Origin: Acanthaster planci
Lineage: Eukaryota > Echinodermata > Asteroidea > Valvatida > Acanthasteridae
Assembly (NCBI RefSeq): GCF_001949145.1
Contig: NW_019091396.1
Coordinates: 136,701-200,700, forward strand
Direction of reading: 5' to 3'
DNA: 64,000 bases
How positions within the stretch are numbered: the first letter of the stretch is position 1; each line of letters starts with the position of its first letter. The notes beneath the pieces are model-generated. The model searched no databases. It was not told where the DNA came from and saw only the letters and a program-made list of their open reading frames with translations. Positions 60,301-64,000 of this stretch are shown here, in pieces. The position numbers and the translations under genes are program-made.

Positions 60301-62828
60301 TCTTCCCCAAATCTGTTTTTATATGTAGCCGGCTGAAATAATACCTTCTCTCAGAATGTGAAAGGAAAGGGCAGCAGTAAGCAGGAGAGCAGCTGAGGGC
60401 AGAATTCTTCTAAACACTGAAAAAAAAAATGCCCAGCAAAAACAGGGCGTTTGGCTGAACTGCCACTTGATATACATCACCTTCGACGTGGTCTCTGCTG
60501 ATTTTGTCCAAATAAAAAGTAAAGCTTGCGGGATTCTCATGGTGCCATTCCATCAACAACAACAACAAATCATGCAGATTATGGCGCCTAAGAACAATAG
60601 ATAGCAGAGTCAAAGGAGAATAAACCACAATTTAATTGAACGTTTTCGGCTGCTTTTGTGAAGAGTGAAATATCGTCCAAAAGTGTGGGATCAGAAACAG
60701 TGAAAGCTTAATCAGTGAACCTGTTCTTGGATCCATATTCCTACTGCAGACAACTCCTGCATTGTGTGACATCAAAATTTTTGATTGGGAGAGTTGGTTG
60801 ACATATTACAAGGAGTACATGTACATGTAAAGACTGTTATATCAAGGTCCTTTGGAATTTCCAAATTACCTAGTTTGGGTACCTGTTATTGTCAATAACA
60901 GAAAACAAAGAAAATTGAAGAATTGGGACCTACAATTGTCCCTGTAATTTAAACGTGACTTTGTATTGTCAGTGCTTTTCATATTTGTGTCTGGATTTTC
61001 CCACTCTTTTCCTACAGGGCACCCACCCGACCCTCCACGGTAATGCCAAAGCCTTGGCGACGGTGTCCGCCATCATCGACGGGACGGGCACCATTGGCGC
61101 TGCCATCGGCCCTCTCTTGACAGGTATCATCAGTCCAACAAACAGTCACGGCTGGAGTGACGTCTTCCTCATGCTGGCCGGGGCCGAGGTTGCCTCTGCT
61201 TTGGTAAGGATGATGCGCCGGGCTCAAGGGGCACGGTTTGTCAGGGGTTTTTTTCTTGCGGATTTCAGGATTTTTACCCCAAATTCTGGAATTATAGAGG
61301 GTAAGTTTGCTCATTTTTGTCTTCTGGACTAAAAGGTAGGCCCAAGATTCACGCCATGACTATATGGGGAGGGAACTCAGGCCTTTAGTGGCTATTAAAA
61401 GAGTGGAAGGTGCACGTGATGTTTTTTATTTGTTTCCACCTCTCCGCCAGATATTTTGCAGGTTCTGCTTCATCCCCCGCTCTCATCCCTGCAATTCATG
61501 AAAGAATATAAAGCCTAAGCCATCGTAATCTCCAACTCTCTGTATTCCTTCAAACTCTGCAAGAAAATTGGGAGGTTTTTGTATTGGGCGAAGGAAGTCC
61601 AAACTCTAGACACGTTTATTTGAAAGGAATCTCCATTTCCTTGAAAGTTGACCCTAGTAACAGGCCTGAATCCTCTTCATTTTAATGGTTAAGGGTTAGA
61701 CTCAGGGAAATTCGAAGAGTTTACACGTGTACCCAGTTTTACAAGAAAAGGGACAACCTGTTTGAGTTAAATTTTGAGAGAAGAATTTCTGTTGATATTA
61801 GACTAAAAATTTTCAACAGGTCTCACGGTACATGTACTCCCATGATGGAATGGACAGTTGCCATAAATGAGCACAAAGCATGTGCATAAAAAAGTGGCTT
61901 TTCTGTTTCAAGTTCATTTTTTTGCAAAAAAAAACAAACAAACATCATTTATCGGTTTCTACCTTGCAACACTTTGTGTGATGTGATGGACTGTCCAGGG
62001 ATGCTATGGCGTAAATGACCAGGGTGTGACCGTTTGATTTTGATCAAAGCAGCTCATGGTTGACAAGCCTAACCTGCGACAGTCAGCTAGTTGAGGAGAT
62101 GATGCGAAGTGCCGTGCCTTCTTCAAAATAGCCACAGAATTACCAGCCCAGTGTTCAAACAAATTTGCATCTTGCGTCCTTTGTCGTTGGAGCATTATTT
62201 CACTGACCTGTTTGAAAAAATTTTAACTTTTTCCCAAAGCTTCCATAGAAATTCAGATTTGAGAAAGCGCAGACTGGATCTCTGCCAGTGACAATAGTAG
62301 AGTAAACCCAGAATACTGTCATATTGCCTACCATTCCTGTGGGCAGCCAAACTTGACAGAATACAAGAAGCACCCTTGGCTGATGTAAGGTTTTACATAA
62401 AACTGTAGATTTGTCCCTTTACCTTTATAGAAGCATGTATGTACATGTGTGTAGTAATCAGTAGTACGTGTGCAGGTGTATTGTATTGTTTGGCATTTTT
62501 ATTGCTAAGTGATTTTTTTTTAAACATTTACTTTGTACTGATGGCCAGAAGTAGTTTTACCACCCACTTATGGAGAGAACTATGACACTGACGTACAGTG
62601 ACATACAGTAGCAGATCCTATACAGGTTGAGATTTCTGTTTAGCTGAGACTTAGATCTCTTTTAGGTTTTTTTTTCTGTAAATACTAGTATGTATTCATA
62701 AACTGTTTTGTTTTTACTTGCAGTGTTTACTTAGGCTGGTGTTTAAGGAGATGAAGAAAGCCTGCTGTCAGAGCGATTACCAGCTAATCTCGGGTACCGG
62801 CCCAAGAGCCGAAGGCGAAGTTGGGTGA
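36269..62828 (+). CDS. SLC37A2: SLC37A1/2-type glucose-6-phosphate/phosphate exchanger, 15 coding exons, complete
   Basis: Major-facilitator antiporter of the ER membrane that exchanges sugar phosphates for inorganic phosphate. Exons: 36269-36336, 42364-42445, 46688-46793, 48093-48171, 51197-51332, 52168-52244, 54373-54539, 56070-56113, 56308-56421, 57328-57418, 57805-57953, 58497-58545, 59889-59962, 61018-61203, 62724-62828. The sum is 1527 nt, 508 codons plus TGA, close to human SLC37A2 (about 505), with every phase matching and all introns GT/AG. Recognisable family stretches: YHLSRRPISIAK, a lumenal loop with two NXS/T sequons (NCS, NIS), ATGWPAVVAVVANWYGKGKR, GLIMGVWNTHTSLGNILGA, FIVPGGI, FTNAPYALITTAVSADLG and ATVSAIIDGTGTIGAAIGPL. 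Its closest relative by these motifs is SLC37A2 or A1, not the glucose-6-phosphate transporter SLC37A4. Confidence 0.95.
38370..38760. repeat. TACATG/GTACAT microsatellite-like cluster
   Basis: Many short self-complementary TACATGTACATGTA runs with interruptions. The same motif is scattered over the whole window, with another long run at 45131-45158. Confidence 0.8.
40002..40175 (+). mobile_element. tRNA-derived SINE-like element
   Basis: TTGGCTTATTGAACTCTCAA resembles an A box region. GGGTTCAACCC at 40046-40056 is a good B box about 45 bp later, and a T-rich body follows. Boundaries are uncertain. Confidence 0.45.
40391..40625. mobile_element. MITE, family M3, copy 2
   Basis: The ends ATAATTTCGGAAATTGGGGTCC and GGACCCCTAATTTCGGGAATTA are imperfect inverted repeats. 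The internal GATTTCAAACTATT block is the reverse-type counterpart of that in copies 1 and 3. Confidence 0.6.
41377..41431. repeat. 55-bp hairpin repeat H1, copy 1
   Basis: AACCCTAACCCTCCTCA pairs with TGAGGAGTGTTAGGGTT around a CACCTGTTGG-containing loop. It is nearly identical to 57060-57114. Confidence 0.8.
41747..42226 (-). mobile_element. hAT-like MITE, family M2, copy 2 (reverse)
   Basis: 480 bp in opposite orientation to copies 1 and 3, with ends TAGGGTTGTGCCGAATATTC and CAGCCCTA. The piggyBac-like insertion site is empty (TTAA at 41866-41869). No clear target duplication remains. Confidence 0.75.
42364..42445 (+). CDS. SLC37A2: SLC37A exon 2
   Basis: Residues 23-50, first membrane helix (LVLIITFFTYMTYHLSRRP) with the conserved S-R-R/K-P motif. 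Acceptor CTGCAG, donor GTAAGT. Confidence 0.93.
43221..43440. mobile_element. MITE, family M3, copy 3
   Basis: Shares GTGTGTCCCTGTCACATCTGAC, AATAGTTTGAAATCATT and a TTTTGGACCCCGAAT right end with copies 1 and 2. The left end is degraded. Confidence 0.5.
43778..43951 (+). mobile_element. hAT-like MITE, family M1, copy 2
   Basis: 174 bp with ends CAGGGGTGTGAGCATTCAGC and GGTCACTCACTCCCCTG as inverted repeats. Internally alignable to 1393-1561 (GTATGGGA-CTTTTTAC, TTCAGCTCTAATTT). No clear target duplication. Confidence 0.6.
46688..46793 (+). CDS. SLC37A2: SLC37A exon 3 (lumenal loop)
   Basis: Residues 51-85. The large first lumenal loop has HRNCS and FNIS sequons and the conserved WCDWKPF end. 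Donor GTAAGT. Confidence 0.9.
46794..48092 (+). other. SLC37A intron 3
   Basis: Nothing recognised apart from a GAAATTTGTCCAGCG...CTGATTTCAGGATC stretch at 47727-47765, related to other introns. Confidence 0.7.
48093..48171 (+). CDS. SLC37A2: SLC37A exon 4
   Basis: Residues 86-111. LLGWLDTGYLFAYAVGMFF corresponds to helix 2, in which the G-x-x-D-x-x-F/Y-x-x-A-Y-A-x-G-M pattern is conserved. Confidence 0.92.
48407..48641. repeat. Direct tandem duplication of ~115-123 bp
   Basis: TACATTTCTTCTTTCCAAAT begins both units (48407 and 48530), and TTTTAAATCTCAGAAGTTGC ends both. The first unit has an extra AATTGTAGTTTGTCC piece. High identity suggests a recent event. Confidence 0.85.
48694..49183 (+). 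mobile_element. hAT-like MITE, family M2, copy 3
   Basis: 490 bp flanked by ATTTACAC (48686-48693) and ATTTACAT (49184-49191). Ends TGGGGTTGAGTC and GCACAGCCCTA. Empty site for the nested element is TTAA at 49061-49064. Confidence 0.8.
51197..51332 (+). CDS. SLC37A2: SLC37A exon 5
   Basis: Residues 112-157. Helices 2-4 region: GHIAERMSLRYFLFGGMFLS then FTAVVGLAQFF. The cytosolic G-x-x-x-E/D-R motif of MFS proteins is visible as GHIAER. Confidence 0.94.
51333..52167 (+). other. SLC37A intron 5
   Basis: Nothing recognised. Confidence 0.75.
52168..52244 (+). CDS. SLC37A2: SLC37A exon 6
   Basis: Residues 158-182, helix 4 with FFQATGWPAVVAVVANWYGK, among the most conserved stretches in the family. 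Confidence 0.95.
53435..53558. repeat. Fold-back element with 40-bp arms
   Basis: The left arm 53435-53474 (CAATACGGG...AGAGTTTG) and right arm 53519-53558 (CAAACTCT...CCCGTATTG) are inverted copies with about six mismatches around a 44-bp loop. Outer GGTTGCCAAT and GGTAACCAAT suggest the stem extends. Confidence 0.8.
54014..54170. repeat. Long palindromic element, ~157 bp
   Basis: ACATGGTTTATTTGGGTTGG at the left matches the inverse of CCAACCTCAAACCATGT at the right. TTGGGAGTTGACA and TGTCAACTCCCA, then ACTAGTTCC and GGAACTAGA, continue the stem almost to the centre. Confidence 0.8.
54373..54539 (+). CDS. SLC37A2: SLC37A exon 7
   Basis: Residues 183-238. RGLIMGVWNTHTSLGNILGA and SFIVPGGIIASMGVIVFLFL, helices 5 and 6. 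The donor GTAAGG at 54540 overlaps the start of a P1 palindromic repeat. Confidence 0.95.
54543..54663. repeat. Palindromic repeat family P1, copy e
   Basis: Strongly similar to copies a-d near the NLR fragments (TTGCCTAGAGCTAGGTCT, then TAGACCTAGCCGTAGCTCTG). It shares AGGCTG at its left edge with copy a, so it appears to start within the exon 7 donor GTAAGG. Confidence 0.75.
55161..55524. mobile_element. TIR element containing a tRNA-headed SINE segment
   Basis: Left GTATTTTCAAGATGTGTTTT and right AAAATACATCTTGAAAATAC are inverted ends. Inside, a ~74-bp block (TTGGGTAAGGGCAAAACCCG...) is present at 55190-55262 and again at 55447-55521. Between them lies a tRNA-like piece: GGTGGTCGAGTGGTTAAGAC (A box) and GGGTTCGAGTCCCAC (B box, about 55369-55383). 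Confidence 0.65.
55318..55393 (+). repeat. tRNA-Thr-like SINE head (not a functional tRNA)
   Basis: CCTGC and GCAGG could form an anticodon stem around ACTAGTAA with AGT at the anticodon place, and GTGGG/CCCAC form a good T stem. The anticodon loop has 8 nt and the acceptor arms do not pair, so a SINE or tRNA pseudogene is more likely than a working tRNA. Confidence 0.6.
55695..55763. repeat. 23-bp tandem repeat, three copies
   Basis: CCAAATGGCTGTCCATTATG starts at 55695, 55718 and 55741 with almost no divergence. Confidence 0.9.
56070..56113 (+). CDS. SLC37A2: SLC37A exon 8
   Basis: Residues 239-253 at the start of the central cytosolic loop (PTDVGCDPP), matching the H-P-E-D-V-G/D-C pattern after helix 6 in SLC37 proteins. 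Confidence 0.88.
56308..56421 (+). CDS. SLC37A2: SLC37A exon 9 (central loop)
   Basis: Residues 254-291, hydrophilic and acidic, ending ITTWRALMIP before helix 7. Phase 0 both ends; intron 8 is only 194 nt. Confidence 0.9.
56422..57327 (+). other. SLC37A intron 9
   Basis: Contains hairpin repeat H1 copy 2; otherwise nothing recognised. Confidence 0.75.
57060..57114. repeat. 55-bp hairpin repeat H1, copy 2
   Basis: AACCCTAACACTCCTCA and TGAGGAGTGTTAGGGTT form a perfect 17-bp stem with a 21-nt loop. Same loop sequence as 41377-41431. Confidence 0.85.
57328..57418 (+). CDS. SLC37A2: SLC37A exon 10
   Basis: Residues 292-321. GVIEFSLSLFFCKLVSYTFL and FWLPYYI, helix 7 with the conserved K-L-V-x-Y-T-F-L-F-W-L-P motif. 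Confidence 0.95.
57419..57804 (+). other. SLC37A intron 10
   Basis: Nothing recognised. Confidence 0.75.
57805..57953 (+). CDS. SLC37A2: SLC37A exon 11
   Basis: Residues 322-371. STLFDVGGVLGGIVIGLLSD covers helix 8 and the second-half MFS G-x-x-x-D loop. Confidence 0.95.
57954..58496 (+). other. SLC37A intron 11
   Basis: Nothing recognised. Confidence 0.75.
58497..58545 (+). CDS. SLC37A2: SLC37A exon 12
   Basis: Residues 372-387, VYIYNAYGYLSLAKSI, a short linker between helices 9 and 10. Weakly conserved, but forced by frame and splice sites. Confidence 0.82.
58546..59888 (+). other. SLC37A intron 12
   Basis: Nothing recognised. Confidence 0.75.
59889..59962 (+). CDS. SLC37A2: SLC37A exon 13
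   Basis: Residues 388-412, helix 10 with FTNAPYALITTAVSADL, a family hallmark. Donor GTGAGT. Confidence 0.95.
59963..61017 (+). other. SLC37A intron 13
   Basis: Nothing recognised. Confidence 0.75.
61018..61203 (+). CDS. SLC37A2: SLC37A exon 14
   Basis: Residues 413-474, helices 11 and 12. GNAKALATVSAIIDGTGTIG then IGPLLTGIISP and GWSDVFLML. Confidence 0.95.
61204..62723 (+). other. SLC37A intron 14
   Basis: Only the recurrent GTTTGTCAGGGGTTTTT...GGATTTCAGGATTTTT stretch at 61229-61277 was noted. Confidence 0.7.
62724..62828 (+). CDS. SLC37A2: SLC37A exon 15 and stop
   Basis: Residues 475-508. End of helix 12 (LLRLVFKEMKK), then a cytosolic tail ending EGEVG. The TGA at 62826-62828 sits inside a good donor sequence (GGTGAGAG), so alternative splicing could replace the last residues. 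Confidence 0.85.
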   Translation, partial: CLLRLVFKEMKKACCQSDYQLISGTGPRAEGEVG

Positions 62829-64000
62829 GAGCGCTATTAACAAATTCACACCGAGATACATGTACAAGTGCCGTACCCTGAAGCATTAGCTAATCGGATG
62901 GTCGGGTTGGCCCCTGAACCAGCGCATTATGAATAATTACCCACTGCCGCAGCTGTGCACCGTATGTCATTCTAAGTGAACAAAAAGTTGCCTCCAATCC
63001 AGCATGTCTTTGAATCTGCAATTTTGCATTTTCTGTTGGTTTTGATTTGTTTTGTCTGAATTTCCAAACCACTACATTTTACATTCTGCCATGTTAGCTT
63101 TAGATTGCGGCATAACAGCGCATCCCTATTTCATTTGATGAAAGGTCATCAGGGCAGAGGGTATCCTGAAGTGGCTGTGATACTTACTGTTTTTTGAAAA
63201 GGCTGTAAACGTCCTATCTGATTTTGTTTTGGGCCGAACATGCTTGTGACAATTTTTGGGAGCAATTATTGTAATTGATTTGAATATTTTTGATTACCCT
63301 GGATCAATAAAGAAAGCCATGCTGCATGCAAACATACATGATGTAGGTCGAGTTCAGGCGGCCTGCTCTTGACACGGGGTTAGTGTTCTCGCGCTCGAAC
63401 GGCGGGAACACGACTCAAGAACACTGGTCTACGAACAGGATCACACACCACCTCCTCGTCAGGGTTTTACAGGAACACACGGAAAAACTCTTGAGATTTT
63501 GATTTTTGAACAGTTGCAAAAAGTAGAGAGATGGCTTACAAAGCCGGAGACAATTTAAAGTTTTGTAAAATTATTTTTACATAACAGAAGGTTGGCAAAA
63601 ATCACACTTGTCAGGGTAGGAGTGTATCTGTCATGAAGACACACGCACAGTCTTCTTTTCAGTCTGGCAGTGCACCGTGGGACGGATTTACCAAAGACTT
63701 AAAGATCAAGATAACGGACGCGAACATTTTCCACAAAACAAGATGTTGTCGCTTTATCTTTATGAAGTATATGTTATGTAGAAACGTCTTCCCTCCTTGG
63801 TTTCCATGCAGCATGCAATTTACCTAGGGTAATTGAATTATAAATGTAGAGTTCAGTACAATAATTGTCCTGTGCTGAAAAATACCTGTCTGCAATAACC
63901 AAACTCCAGAGTGGTTGGCAAACTAACACAAAGCTCGCTTTACTTCATGCCCGGGGCGAAATCACACACGTTTGGGTTGGATAGCTACATTGTAGTATGG
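62829..64000. other. SLC37A 3' UTR and downstream sequence
   Basis: The 3' UTR probably runs to about 63330. Nothing recognised after it. Confidence 0.6.
63306..63311 (+). terminator. SLC37A2: Candidate SLC37A polyadenylation signal AATAAA
   Basis: AATAAA in GATCAATAAAGAAAG about 480 nt after the stop codon, the first canonical hexamer downstream. Confidence 0.55.

Overview
This is a genomic window from an animal, most likely an invertebrate deuterostome (echinoderm or amphioxus type). The main evidence is two large multi-exon solute-carrier genes with GT/AG introns of up to about 6.7 kb, and fragments of Death/NACHT/LRR immune-receptor (NLR) genes of the kind greatly expanded in sea urchins and amphioxus. 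A dense load of short inverted-repeat elements, tRNA-headed SINE-like repeats and TACATG/GTACAT microsatellite supports the same view. The species cannot be fixed from the sequence alone. All recognised genes lie on the + strand. Two assembly gaps (12056-12486 and 35037-35383) and a single N (29026) interrupt the sequence.

Region 1 (about 785-20200) holds a complete coding sequence for an SLC20 / PiT-type sodium-phosphate cotransporter. Ten coding exons join in frame with consistent phases to 594 codons plus stop (847-19927). Its introns carry mobile-element debris: a 169-bp hAT-like MITE, a LINE tail, a SINE, a MITE interrupted by the first gap, a ~99-bp minisatellite, and a 485-bp hAT-like MITE that itself contains a 182-bp TTAA-flanked (piggyBac-like) MITE.

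Region 2 (about 25130-32540) lies between the two transporters. It contains a near-tandem duplication, about 25150-29025 and 29115-31677 onward, of an NLR-like gene. Copy A keeps the pre-NACHT linker and the NACHT ATPase core but has no Death exon. Copy B keeps a Death-domain exon and the HD2/LRR portion but has lost the linker and P-loop. Both are broken by stops and frameshifts, and both share the same in-frame TGA, so they look like duplicated pseudogenes.

Region 3 (about 36135-63312) holds a complete coding sequence for an SLC37A1/2-type sugar-phosphate/phosphate exchanger. Fifteen exons join in frame to 508 codons plus stop (36269-62828). Its introns contain several MITE families, some shared with Region 1, a tRNA-headed SINE inside a terminal-inverted-repeat element, and fold-back repeats. 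One palindromic repeat abuts and partly supplies the splice donor of exon 7.

Both intact genes move inorganic phosphate: SLC20 imports it with sodium across the plasma membrane, and SLC37A1/2 exchanges it for glucose-6-phosphate at the ER. They are adjacent and co-oriented, but nothing in the sequence shows shared regulation. I found no clearly new biological system. The most unusual items are the complementary NLR pseudogene pair, the repeat-derived splice donor, and the nested MITE whose empty site is preserved in two sister copies.
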